A program made the position numbers and the translations under genes. The notes under the pieces were generated by a model. The model ran no database searches. It was given only the letters and a program-made list of their open reading frames with translations, and was not told the DNA's origin. Below, in pieces: positions 36,268 to 46,540 of a DNA stretch of 64,000 nucleotides; position 1 is the first letter of the stretch; each line of letters opens with the position of its first letter. This DNA is from Hysterium pulicare CBS 123377 (lineage: Eukaryota > Ascomycota > Dothideomycetes > Hysteriales > Hysteriaceae): contig AJFK01000035.1 in assembly GCA_000467715.1 (NCBI GenBank), forward strand, positions 27,233 through 91,232, written 5' to 3'.

Positions 36268-38220
36268 TTAATACAAGGCAAACTCCTCCTCAACATACTG
36301 ACCAGTCTCCAGTCCTGCCATTGCTTCCCCACTCATCACGCCTTGTATATGCGTCTCCCCAACGAACTCATATTTGTCATGCTCCACCTGACGGATTATG
36401 TATGGCACTATGCCCCCAAAGAAGATACACACTATATCACCTTCCTTCACCCCGTAGCGCTCACTATCTTTTGTTGATGGCCCGAGTCCAAGGTGACCTC
36501 TTTCTGTGCGATATAATTGCCTGCTACCACATGTTTCACAGATCATACGAAGAAGTCCAGGCATGAGAGGACCCAGGCGGGGTTTCTCCAGTTCATCGTC
36601 GGCAAGTTCCCAATTGGTCTTCTCAAGTTCCAGGAATAGCTTCCGGTACTCTAATGTGGCTGGTGCCCTTACGTTCAGATTCTCAGTTATCCAGACATCC
36701 TGCACGATTGTCCGCCAGAAAGTCTCCAAATCGTCTTTATGATCACTCTCGCCAACTATACTTTTACCCCTCGAAAAGCGACCCCAATTGGCCAGAAGCT
36801 CTCTGTATTGTTCTGACCACCAGTTTGATGTGGTGCTCACGAAAGTTTCCACGCTATCTATAGTTCCAAGTCGAAAGCCTCGTATGTACAGTACAGAGAA
36901 ATCATGTGCGAACCTAGCCTGAGCCGGCATATTGGCGCTTGCGCGGTAGAACGAACTCTCGCTTGGTAAGTCCACCAAAGAACAGTGAACCCCTTCCAAA
37001 ACCTGGTCATGGGTGTATTGATCCTCCCGTAATGCATCTTCGAAACCGTTGAACACCGGCCATCTTGGTATCCAACTTGGCAGAGGTGGGTTGAAGTCAA
37101 CTTGACGTTTCGCAAGACTCAGTGGTGTAAGTCTTCCCATGGTCTTCACATATAGTACGAATAGCTCCTTCCAAACTTCATCTATTCGCTTTTTGTAGTC
37201 CGGAAAGAGACGTCCATCCTTGTGGAGAGTGTTGGCAAGCCCCATGAGCGCATAGACTCGGTCCCGTGGGTCTCCACAGAATTTGTTTCTCGTATATAAC
37301 AGCAGAGAATACATCCTCTGCACCGACGTACCTGACCCATCACTTGTGGATCCGAAACGAGCCCTTAATGAGAAGAGTCGGGTGATGGTGAAGATTCTTC
37401 CTTGTTGTCTGCAGTCAATTAAAGGTAGCTCAAGATCGGGCAACACTTTGAACTGTCCACCGAATAACCCAATTGTGACTAAACATGACCTTGTGAACTT
37501 CTCAAAGTTTCCTTGATCTAAGATGCGGCATCCACACAAGATCTCAGACTTTGTGGATGCCACCCATTCTTGCGTAACCCAGAGACGGGTGAACCATGGC
37601 CGCTTGAGGAGAGAAAAGTATGCCTTCCACGCCTCCACATTCGTTTCATTTTCGAATAAAATTCGCATAGCATTAAAAAGGGCTTCGCTTCCCCACGATT
37701 CTCTTGTGCCGTCCCATTTGTTAATAAGGTCTATTGCCATATTGCTATTATCGGCTTCGACTCCCAGCCAGACAATGGTTTTGGTCGCCCTTGCATATAC
37801 TCGATGCATTTGGTACACTTGATCACTTTTTTCCTCATTGTTCGCTTGGTCGATGCATATCGCATCCGCCCAGATCGGTAATCTCAAGGCTCCTCGTGAA
37901 CGGTAGATAGCAGCGATCGCCCGAATAGCTTGGTCTAAAGACTTTGTAATAGAGCATCGCATTCCATCAATGATGATCTCAGTGACGATAGATGAGTCGC
38001 CCCAAGCATAAGATATGGCGAAATACTCTGGAGTCGTGCTGCCCAGCCTTGCCACTCGAAGGGAACAGTGCACTGGCAGTTTATTATCGACGGCGTGTGC
38101 TGCTTGCACAAGGTCTATATCTAGAATTCTAACCTGGGAGCTTCCAGATTCCAAAGGATGCTTAGCATATAAGCTCGAAGTTTCCGATACCATCTTAGTT
38201 GATATCTCTTGATCTGCCAT
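36268..38220 (-). CDS. HET-domain (heterokaryon incompatibility) protein
   Basis: Intronless frame of 650 aa. The HET domain covers about residues 60-215: EYFAISYAWGDSS, then LRLPIWADAICIDQANNEEKSDQV, RVYARATKTIVWLGVE and WFTRLWVTQEW, the three conserved blocks of the family. HET proteins control non-self recognition between hyphae and, when triggered, cause death of the fused cell; the domain is TIR-like. The rest has no recognisable sensor domain (no NACHT, WD40 or ankyrin repeats), which is common. The C-terminus (GDIVCIFFGGIVPYIIR) is typical of fungal HET proteins. Ascomycetes carry dozens of copies, so a role in actual incompatibility is not implied. Confidence 0.92.
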   Translation of the reverse strand: MADQEISTKMVSETSSLYAKHPLESGSSQVRILDIDLVQAAHAVDNKLPVHCSLRVARLGSTTPEYFAISYAWGDSSIVTEIIIDGMRCSITKSLDQAIRAIAAIYRSRGALRLPIWADAICIDQANNEEKSDQVYQMHRVYARATKTIVWLGVEADNSNMAIDLINKWDGTRESWGSEALFNAMRILFENETNVEAWKAYFSLLKRPWFTRLWVTQEWVASTKSEILCGCRILDQGNFEKFTRSCLVTIGLFGGQFKVLPDLELPLIDCRQQGRIFTITRLFSLRARFGSTSDGSGTSVQRMYSLLLYTRNKFCGDPRDRVYALMGLANTLHKDGRLFPDYKKRIDEVWKELFVLYVKTMGRLTPLSLAKRQVDFNPPLPSWIPRWPVFNGFEDALREDQYTHDQVLEGVHCSLVDLPSESSFYRASANMPAQARFAHDFSVLYIRGFRLGTIDSVETFVSTTSNWWSEQYRELLANWGRFSRGKSIVGESDHKDDLETFWRTIVQDVWITENLNVRAPATLEYRKLFLELEKTNWELADDELEKPRLGPLMPGLLRMICETCGSRQLYRTERGHLGLGPSTKDSERYGVKEGDIVCIFFGGIVPYIIRQVEHDKYEFVGETHIQGVMSGEAMAGLETGQYVEEEFALY

Positions 38221-38903
38221 TCTTCATCATAAGTAAACGGGAAGCACAAAATCATCCCCTAACGGAAGCCTTCTGGGGAGTCGATGCCGAATATCAAGAG
38301 CACAGAGCGGGTAGCCTGGCCGTGATCGAGGAGCAGTGGGTAAACAAGGCTGAAAGGTTTGTTGATCGTTCTCGATATTCCTCGTGAACCGCGCTCAGGC
38401 CAATCCAATTGTGGCCTAGTGCAACTCCTTAGGATAAGGCGTCCAGAGCCTCCTTCACCACCACAACCACACTACATTTCATTGACAACATGTATCTCTA
38501 TACTACGTGTATATGGGCTACATATTATATCAAACCATTTCTAAGCTAAAGCTCCGCGCTTACCGTGCTTTACTTACTGTATCCATACCTGATGTCTGAA
38601 TTATGAAAGCCTGACACTACAAGAAGTTTCGAGATCGTGGTGGCTGATCGGTGAAACAATTAGGGGGGAACTACTCGGAAACAAACCGCACCAACGAAAG
38701 CCATGATCTCCCTATTAATCTTCCGCTATTCGGTCGCTGGAAATGAATATAAGACTAGTTTCGCACCTTTTAAATAGCATCAAAAACTCTCTTTTTTCAA
38801 TACTTTGTCGTTCTTTAAGTTGTTTTCGTTCTGTCAATCTTTTCAGGTCTCGAACCTACATGCATTCTTTGTATCTGCTAGTGTAGTCATCTTTCTTTTC
38901 ATC
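38221..38903. other. Divergent promoter region, HET and esterase genes
   Basis: 683 bp. TTTTAAATAG near 38768-38777 is a TATA-like word about 130 bp before the esterase ATG and is followed by a T/C-rich leader. No gene. Confidence 0.5.
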
Positions 38904-39857
38904 ATGTTCTACAAAGTCTCCATGGCAATGAGTGCCTTCGGCCTTCTTACAGTTACTCTTGCTATACCCCCTCCAAACCAACCACGAGCCAGCTACCCCT
39001 TCAACGAAATCGTTGCCTTCGGCGACGAATTCAGCGACAACGGAAATGGTTCCTATGCTCATGGTCTTACTGGAAATCCAGCCACCGTCTATGGCTTCGG
39101 TACTTGGACCAATGGCCCTGTAGCTGTGTCCTACCTTTCATCCCTCCTCAACGTTCCCCTCCGTGACTTCGCATTTGGCGGCTGCTGCGGTGGCGCGAAA
39201 GGCGGAGCAGGCTTCGATAATGCCTACACGAACACAGGAGCCGGTGCTCAATCTCTCGTTCAGCAGATCGCGAATTATACCGGGCATGCACATCCGAATG
39301 TTAAGCATGCCATGCAGTTTATCTGGGTCGGTCAAAACGACTTGAGTGCTCATACGGATGCATTTTGGGAGGGGGACCCTAATAATACACGATTTGCTGC
39401 TAATGCAAGCGCAAAGACGGTTGGTGCTGTAAAAAGGCTTTTGAATGAAGGCGCACCCTACGTCTTCGTCTCAAACATCTACCCCAAACACCTCGCACCT
39501 GTCACAAAAGCTTACCTCTGCGGTACAAACACCGATTGCGTAACCACCTGGGGCAAAGTGATCCAACAAGCCAACGTCGCCGTCCAAAATGGCCTGAAGC
39601 AATTTGGGAGTAAAGTCATCTACTATGATGCTTTCAGCTTCGTGTCCAATCTGTATAGCAACGCGACAGCGAACGGGTTTACGAAACCATTGACGGACTT
39701 CTGTGATGGAGATGGAGATGCGACGTGGAATGATTGTATGGTGAAGGGGAACGCGGGCCAGTATTTCTGGATGAACTTTGTGCAGCCGACTACGAGGGTG
39801 CATCAACTTATCGCTAACGACATGAAGGAGGTGGTTGACAAGCATTTCGGGATGTAA
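38904..39857 (+). CDS. Secreted GDSL/CE16-like esterase with altered nucleophile motif
   Basis: Intronless, 317 aa. The signal peptide is about residues 1-22 (SAFGLLTVTLAIPPP). Block I reads VAFGDEFSDNGNGSYAHG where most GDSL enzymes have GDS, so the usual nucleophile Ser is replaced by Glu; the following FSDNG and YGFGTWTNGPVAV match the family. Further blocks: RDFAFGGCCGG (block II Gly), IWVGQNDLSAH (block III Asn) and a C-terminal QPTTRVHQLIAND with the His of the catalytic pair. I recall fungal members with GDE in this position, so the change may be a subfamily trait. Likely acts in the cell wall or on plant polysaccharide acetyl groups. The frame is open to 38805, but the ATG at 38904 gives the signal peptide. 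Confidence 0.85.
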   Translation: MFYKVSMAMSAFGLLTVTLAIPPPNQPRASYPFNEIVAFGDEFSDNGNGSYAHGLTGNPATVYGFGTWTNGPVAVSYLSSLLNVPLRDFAFGGCCGGAKGGAGFDNAYTNTGAGAQSLVQQIANYTGHAHPNVKHAMQFIWVGQNDLSAHTDAFWEGDPNNTRFAANASAKTVGAVKRLLNEGAPYVFVSNIYPKHLAPVTKAYLCGTNTDCVTTWGKVIQQANVAVQNGLKQFGSKVIYYDAFSFVSNLYSNATANGFTKPLTDFCDGDGDATWNDCMVKGNAGQYFWMNFVQPTTRVHQLIANDMKEVVDKHFGM

Positions 39858-40275
39858 ATCAGGGCATCCGACCACCTATGAAAAGGTTTTGGGACGATAA
39901 AGGAGACTATTTGATTTTCGCTGTATATATTTGAATTGACCTGACTCGAACTGGAAAGTTTAGTTAGACTAGGTAGGTTCCTCAAATTAAGACGGTCTGG
40001 ATGACATCTATTTTTCAATTCTCCTGCGTCTTCTTTAGCTTGAGACCTCGTAGCATAAAGATGAAGGGTGATTATTGGTCTGCCATGTTCCGAATGCATG
40101 AATCTCCTCTTCGATTTTTCTTGAACTCCAACGACTCCGAACACTTCCACAAGATTCTAAAGCTCTTGGGCTTCCAGGCACTCGTCTTTTCTCCTTTCCG
40201 AGTCTGTAACTATTGTCAATTATATCACTATACCAAAATAATTGTCGCACATACATACACTAATGTCCATCCAAA
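39858..40275. other. Convergent 3' intergenic region
   Basis: 418 bp between the esterase (+) and a small membrane-protein gene (-). Frames on either strand lack motifs. Confidence 0.5.
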
Positions 40276-40581
40276 TCACACATTCGCATTCCCAAACCCG
40301 ACTTCAACAAATCTCACTTTCTTCTTCCCTTTATCCTTCGTCTCTAGCATTCGCGGATTCGAAGGGGTATTTCGTCGCGATGAAGGTGCATAGGCGGCAT
40401 GGTTGCTACCCAAGGAGGCGTTATGTGCTTCGGTGTCGCTAATCTCGTCTTCGTAGTTTCCGGCTGGGTAGACTGGGTCCTCGGAGAAGCAATCTAGTAA
40501 GCGAATTCCGATGCCGATGAGGATTATGAGGATGGGGATTGCGATGCAAAGGGATACTGTGAGGGCGAGGAGGGTAGGCAT
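40276..40581 (-). CDS. Small single-pass membrane protein, unknown
   Basis: 101 aa from the ATG at 40581. One hydrophobic helix at about residues 2-28 (ALTVSLCIAIPILIILIGIGI) is followed by an acidic, then Ser/Arg-rich and finally Lys-rich soluble tail (ETKDKGKKKVRFVEVG). The KKVRF ending resembles a PP1-docking RVxF motif (K-V-R-F), which is an observation only. It probably sits in the membrane with its tail in the cytosol. No family is recognised. Composition is clearly non-random, which supports a real gene. Confidence 0.55.
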   Translation of the reverse strand: MPTLLALTVSLCIAIPILIILIGIGIRLLDCFSEDPVYPAGNYEDEISDTEAHNASLGSNHAAYAPSSRRNTPSNPRMLETKDKGKKKVRFVEVGFGNANV

Positions 40582-41703
40582 TTTGGTGTTGGTGATGGTC
40601 AAATAAAAAAATGGGGTAATTGGAGTGGTGGTAAGATGAATTGTTGATAGAATTAAAGCTAGAGGAGAGAAACGAAGGAGCTTTGTGGGATTTGGTTATT
40701 TGGTTCCATGACACTATGAAGGCGTGGGCTGACGGTTATGGGGCGTGGGAATTGCATATGAGAACCTATCTTGATGTGGGCACGCGACTTCAACTCTTAG
40801 GTATTAACCCTATAATAAAACGCAAAACAGAAGTTTAGGGAATAATCAGATCCAACAATTACTTGCAGAATGGGAACGGATATTGAATATTTGTAGCTGC
40901 AGCGAGCCATCTCCTGAGCGGTATAGAATATCTGAAATTACTCGTGAAGGCTGTCTCAGAGATCAAGCAGCAACAATGGTGTCTAACACTTCGATCTCTG
41001 CATTATGCTTTTGAAGTCAGTATAACTTTTGTCTAAACGTATTGGTAGTCTAATACGAATGGTTCCACTCATGGGGTACACGCGAAGGGTTGAGATGCCG
41101 TTGAGAGGAGTATGACGTTCACCTGAAGGTGGTATTCGTACGTGAACATCAAAGAACAAGGCCTCCAAGGTCAAATCTAACGATCAAAGTGTGTGCAGTG
41201 GGATGCCTTGCTTTTGAATGTGAGTCTCGTACAGGGGAAAAGCCGACCGGGAGAACGATCACCGATTGTTCGGATAATTTTCCATGACGCGCATTCACGT
41301 CATCCGACCCCAACAACTATTCATCCTAACGACACACGACCGATCAATCGTACCGGAGCCGCCTCCACTGTGCCGTGTAGAATCCCCACACTTCATTGTA
41401 TCCGTCTCGGGATTAATCTCTGGGGCAGAAGCCGATGCATGACTCCGTGTGGAGTGGCATCCGCCTGGGACTTCCTAAACGGGACATCCGCGAAAGATGT
41501 ATCGGACTGTTTGAAGATCTTCGGATCGAAGTATGATGATCATAGTTACTTCTAGCGTAGTAACCATTAGATGGGTAGGTAATTCTGGAAGCGTGAAAAA
41601 GAAGTTTATAGCCACTTCATCGTATCATCTAACCACCTTCTTCTCCTTTACAAAGTCGATTTTCGTTCTTTCCTCTTACCCTATCTTTCAAAACCTCGTA
41701 ACA
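40582..41703. other. Divergent intergenic region upstream of sugar transporter
   Basis: 1.1 kb; short frames only. The final 70 bp are CT-rich (TTCTTTCCTCTTACCC), a typical leader. Confidence 0.5.
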
Positions 41704-43537
41704 ATGGAGAAGCGCATCGGCAAATGGAACGTCGCGCACGTTCTCGAAAAGCGCAAACTCCTCATTGCCGTAAACTGTATCGCCGCGCTCTCCATTTTCT
41801 TTTTCGGATATGATCAAGGCATGATGGGAGGCGTGAATAACGCGAAAAACTATATCGATCTTATGGGATTTGGGTACGTCGACGCAGATACTGGTGAGCC
41901 GGTGGTGACGGATAGTCTCCTCCAGGGAGGTATTGTATCTGTGTATTATCTCGGGACGCTGTTTGGATGCTTATTAGGAGGATGGGTGGGAGATAAAGTT
42001 GGACGGATTAAGACGATTGCGCTGGGGGCTGTTTGGGCTATTTTGGGTGCGAGCTTGCAGTGTTCGGCACAGAATCACAGTTGGATGATTTGTGGTATGT
42101 CTGCACCCCCGACTCATGAGAGGTATGTAGCTGAGTTTCCACAGCACGTGCCGTGAATGGAATTGGGACTGGAATACTGAACGCTATTGTGCCTGTCTGG
42201 GTACGTTGATATGGATGAGTTGATTGTGTATCGTCACTAATCATCCCGCAGGCCACAGAAACCTCCGAGCATACATCCAGAGGCCAATTTATCGCCATAG
42301 AATTCACGATGAACATCTTCGGCGTCGTGGTAGCATACTGGTTGGAATTGTGAGTCTCCCTCAACCACCCAGGAGGACTCCGATTATTCCTGGATTAGCA
42401 AGGAATTAGTTAACATCAATCAGCGGTCTCTCCTATGTCGACGGTGGTCGCTCCGCCATCCGCTGGCGCTTCCCAATCGCTTTCCAAATTATCCCTCTTC
42501 TCGTTCTCTTTGGCACCGTCTGGTTTTTCCCTGAATCACCCCGGTGGCTCGTAAAGGCCGGCCGGCATGAAGAAGCACGTTACATCCTCGGCCGGTTACG
42601 TGGCGAAACAGGATCAGACGAAGGAAAAGCAGATGCTGAATTCCAAGACATCAAGCACGTAGTCGAGCTCGAGACTTCCACGTCGAAAAAGAATTCTTAC
42701 TTCCACATGCTCTTCGGTATCGGCTCCGGGAAATTGCATACGGGGAGGAGGGTGCAGTTGGTCATTTGGCTACAGATTATGCAGGAATGGGTAGGTATAG
42801 CCGGTGTAACGATATATGCGCCTACAATCTTCAGAATAGCAGGCTTCGACTCAAAGAAATCGCAATGGATTTCCGGGCTCAACAACATCTTCTACATGTT
42901 TAGCACTCTCATTTGCGTATTCACCCTCGACCGCATCGGCCGTCGTTGGACGCTGTACTGGGGCTCTGTAGGCCAGGGCATAGCCATGTTCCTCGCAGGT
43001 GGCTTTTCGCGTCTAGGCCTCAATGCTCGCGCCGCAGGAAACATTTCCCAAGCTTCAAGCTACGGAAACGCTGCCGCCTCCTTCGTCTATATCTTCACGT
43101 TCGTATTCGGGGCAACCTGGCTTACCGTCCCCTGGCTTTACCCAGCAGAGATCTTCCCGCTGGAAGTCCGAGCCAAGGGAAACGCATGGGGCGTTGTAGG
43201 TTGGTCCATCGGTAACGGTTGGCTGACTCTCCTGTGTCCCGTCATGTTCAGCGCGATCGGCGAGAAGACGCTTTATATTTTCGGCGTGGCAAACGTGATC
43301 ACACTACCGATGGTCTGGGCACTTTACCCCGAGAGTAACCAGCGGACATTGGAGGAAATGGATTTGCTGTTTGCGGCTGATACACCCTGGGTTTGGGATG
43401 CGGAGAAGAATTTTGAGATTCTCAAGGAACAGAATCCGGAGTTGGTTGCGACGGCTAGAAGAGGAAGTAGTGTTGTGAGGGAAGGGGGCATTGGAAGGGT
43501 GGCGAGTTTGGAGAAAGATGATAGGGTGCAGGTGTAA
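41704..43537 (+). CDS. MFS sugar transporter
   Basis: 552 aa, 12 helices, exons 41704-42094, 42145-42200, 42252-42349 and 42424-43537. Sugar-porter motifs: FFFGYDQGMMGG (helix 1), GGWVGDKVGRIKTI (D-x-x-G-R), ARAVNGIGTGILNAIVPVW with ATETSEHTSRGQF, FPESPRWLVKAGRHEEA (P-E-S-P-R-W-L), and DRIGRRWTLYWGS after helix 8. The C-terminal PESNQRTLEEMD is the PETK-like motif. It takes up hexoses or related sugars at the plasma membrane; the exact substrate is not visible. Introns are 46-75 nt and canonical. Confidence 0.94.
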
Positions 43538-43639
43538 AATAGGAAATATATATGCGCCTACGCGGAAAATGTTTTCAGGAAGTTAATAATCATTCCTCCC
43601 ACTCCATAACGAAGAAATATACGAGTGTGAATAGCTAAA

Positions 43640-44332
43640 AGACCATCGCGAACCACCAGTGCGAAAGGTGAGTGACCAAGGTCCATCAGTGATCCTCATC
43701 GGAGTTACACATAAACTTTCTAAGACACCAGTGTACGTTGAAGCGCTGACTTCCCCTATCCCAATCTTAATGCTAACAAGTTCAGACCCTACATCATCGC
43801 CACCGAAGCCGCCATTCCCCGTATCAAAGAAAAGACAGACTTCCTAGCCTTGGCTAACTCTCTCAAGCCATTTTCGTGTCATTCTTCATACTTCCATGTA
43901 TCCTCAATGCTAGCGCATACTGGTTGGTTCGGGAGGCCTTTCGAAGAGACCAACTGGCTATTGGTTTTCGGAGCTCCACTGCGGAAGTTTAAGAAGGCGA
44001 AGTTGGTTACAGTTGAGGTCCTCTATTCCGATAGGCTGTGTCAGACGATGGAGAGGAGGGGATTACGCTTACTGTCAATTCAGCTTCAGGATGAGATTAT
44101 CTGTGACCGTTCTGGTGTCTTTTTCCGCGTGGAGACGTTACTCCGAGCTTCTTCCTGTGGCACCGTGGTACGATCACAGCCACTGTCATCCACGAAACTG
44201 ACCGGAATCGTGCAACCCTTACTCGTCTGTAAGGGCCTCAACATTCCTCATCTTAGAATGAAAAGCCCCGAAAGCACGATCCCGCAGCGAACTCAAACCC
44301 CTACCTTTGCATCAAAACTTTTCCACCAGTGA
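43640..44332 (+). pseudogene. Possible gene relic with one well-formed intron
   Basis: A frame from about 43659 (VILIGVTHKLSKTPV) joins across intron 43733-43785 to a frame beginning PYIIATEAAIPRIKEKTDFL and running to TGA at 44332. The intron has GTACGT, a perfect TGCTAAC branch site and TTCAG, which argues for past or present splicing. The first 90 residues of exon 2 (SSMLAHTGWFGRPFEETNWLL) look protein-like; the last 100 do not. No in-frame ATG is found before a stop upstream, so a start codon is missing or lies in another exon. It overlaps the start of the next gene by one base. I do not recognise the family. Confidence 0.3.
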
Positions 44333-45618
44333 TGGCAATTTCTGGCACATATTGTCTCAATCATATCTCGAAAAAGAAGACCACAGTTGGCATTTATTTC
44401 ATTATACTCATTCTCCTTCTTACTTTCAGTGCCCTGAATATTCCCTACGGATCCGTGCCATGGAGCGAAATCTCTACGATGCCTCAAACCAGCTATCAGG
44501 GTGATCACTTCAAAGCAGTGGCGGTTACTTGCAGCTTCCCAGCCAGCGGCCAATATGGACTCACCCCAAAGTTCACTTACTATGTCCTGTTAGCTGCTAC
44601 AGTCATATTCAGAAGACAAGTCTGGCTAGCTGCGGGTATCGCAGCTTCTGCGATGACGTATGCTGGTACTGCCGCTATCCACTTAATTGTCCTGTTCGCG
44701 ATAAATAACCGCATCCGTCCTGATTCAAAGCATTCACATTGCGATGATTTAGATTTTGGTTATAACATGACGTTTCCGATCTGTGCTGGGGTATATGATC
44801 CAGACTACGGCCAAGCATTTGCAATCGTGAGCGCCGGACTGCTAGCCGCGCTGCCTATGGCAGTTTGGTCAAGAACATTCGAAACAGCTACAGCTCGCCC
44901 GATCCTAGTAATATGGACTCTATTACTGGCCTTCAGTCATATATTTTACAACTTCATCGTGTCGAACCTTATATCAAACCGCCATCACCATTACCAAATA
45001 TGCGCGAACGGTGCGAGCGAAGCTCTACCGGGCAGTGCCTACGTCCCTGCCGCCATCGATGGCGCCTGGAGGAGTTCCTTGAAGCAGATCGTTTCAGGTA
45101 CTGCGGGTGGCGCACAAGAACTATGCATATATTCATGTTTTGCCTCCGACGACTATATTGGCCGAACTTCGCAAGACATCGGTGTCTATGACCCATCTGT
45201 ATACGAGCTTACAGATAATCGCTCCCGCACTTTGGAGATCACGTTTTGGATTGCTTATATACTGCTCGCTGTTGGCGCTATAGCTACCAGGAAGTGGAAA
45301 GGTGCTGGCAGTGAACCAAGGTGGTATGGATACTCCCGATGGATCATTCAGGTCATTGCCGTGTGCGCATATATTGGGTCTGTTATCTTTATCAGCGTAC
45401 AGAGCCACGGTGGCCCCGTGTCTGAAGGACTTGCTTCGGTCGGTCAGTGGAGTACAATTGCTGTAGTCGGACTTGTATTCATTGCTGCTATAATTGGCAG
45501 GGTAACGGAGAGGTGGACACCGGATGCACTTGCAGTTGAGGTAAGGAGAGAGGCGAATAAAGCAACTGTAGCAATTGAAGAAACGGATTGGAGCTGTGAA
45601 TATGGATACGCATCTTAG
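44332..45618 (+). CDS. Polytopic membrane protein, unknown function
   Basis: 428 aa, intronless. About seven or eight hydrophobic segments are seen, among them GIYFIILILLLTFSAL, AAGIAASAMTYAGTAAIHLIVLFAI, AIVSAGLLAALPMAVW, ILVIWTLLLAFSHIFYNFIV, TFWIAYILLAVGAIA, WIIQVIAVCAYIGSVIFIS and WSTIAVVGLVFIAAIIG. A large loop after the fourth has spaced cysteines (YQICANG, ELCIYSC), suggesting an extracellular disulfide-bonded loop. The first ATG at 44332 is used; a GTG precedes it in frame. I do not recognise a family. Confidence 0.7.
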   Translation: MAISGTYCLNHISKKKTTVGIYFIILILLLTFSALNIPYGSVPWSEISTMPQTSYQGDHFKAVAVTCSFPASGQYGLTPKFTYYVLLAATVIFRRQVWLAAGIAASAMTYAGTAAIHLIVLFAINNRIRPDSKHSHCDDLDFGYNMTFPICAGVYDPDYGQAFAIVSAGLLAALPMAVWSRTFETATARPILVIWTLLLAFSHIFYNFIVSNLISNRHHHYQICANGASEALPGSAYVPAAIDGAWRSSLKQIVSGTAGGAQELCIYSCFASDDYIGRTSQDIGVYDPSVYELTDNRSRTLEITFWIAYILLAVGAIATRKWKGAGSEPRWYGYSRWIIQVIAVCAYIGSVIFISVQSHGGPVSEGLASVGQWSTIAVVGLVFIAAIIGRVTERWTPDALAVEVRREANKATVAIEETDWSCEYGYAS

Positions 45619-46540
45619 ATTGATAGGGTTCTTCACTTTCCTAACCGGTCGCTCACAAATCATCAGTCCCTGTAGGTCTCCTCTCGGGATTGTGAATAGT
45701 ATGTACTGTAAAAATCCTTCTGTTGTTCTATTTGTGACGGTCGCATATGTAAGTTGGATATTGTAGGAAAGCATGGTATACCTTCTCGACGTTGGCTCTA
45801 GAGGCCATAAATTCTATCTTAGAGAAAGCCGTTGTGGTGATCTATGAAGCCGTGGGGGTTAACAGTACTAAGCTGGTTTAGCACGATCTACTAGCCACTC
45901 GAGACTAGTAAAGCGGCTGTTTCCGCCTTCGCTTCCGCGTTCCCTCCCGTGCGTCAGGGGCTCACGCTAAGGCTCGTGGCTACCTGAAACTTAAACTTCA
46001 TCTCCAGCACCACGCAACCTTGGCTGTATCTCGATTCCTCTCGCCGTGCCCTAGCTGCATGTCGGCACGTCTTTCTCATGTATATGCGTGAAGGAGACGC
46101 ATTCACCTCACACCACTCCTCCATAAACAGTACAGCAGTCGACTCACATACATCACTAGTCTCAACGAAACCAATAGTAGCATGTTGGTATGATGGCAAC
46201 ACGGTGGTGATCCTTCACCGCTGGTCTCTTTGAAGTTCTCGAAGCTGGACATCGCGATCCAGACCCTCGCGTATCAAGAGTCCAGATCGCTACATCAACT
46301 CATTGTGGCTGAAGGAGCGACAAAAGTGAGCGAAATGAGGAAGTAAGACTGATTGACCACAGCAGATCAAAAAATGAGACCGAAAGCCGAACAGTAGACA
46401 GGAAAAAATTGAGATATAAAAGGTAGTACTCGCCACGCACCTTTTCCTTCCTCATCAAAAAATCGACCAACTCCCAACTTCTCACATCATTGCATACCGC
46501 CAGATTACCAGAGCATCTCGTCACTTTCAAGTTTCTCGTC
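45619..46540. other. Intergenic region upstream of beta-rich protein gene
   Basis: 922 bp, short frames only. It contains the TATA box at 46415-46421. Confidence 0.5.
46415..46421 (+). promoter_or_regulatory. TATA box of the gene at 46541
   Basis: TATAAAA lies about 120 bp before the start codon and is followed by a CT-rich leader, a good core-promoter layout. Confidence 0.6.
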
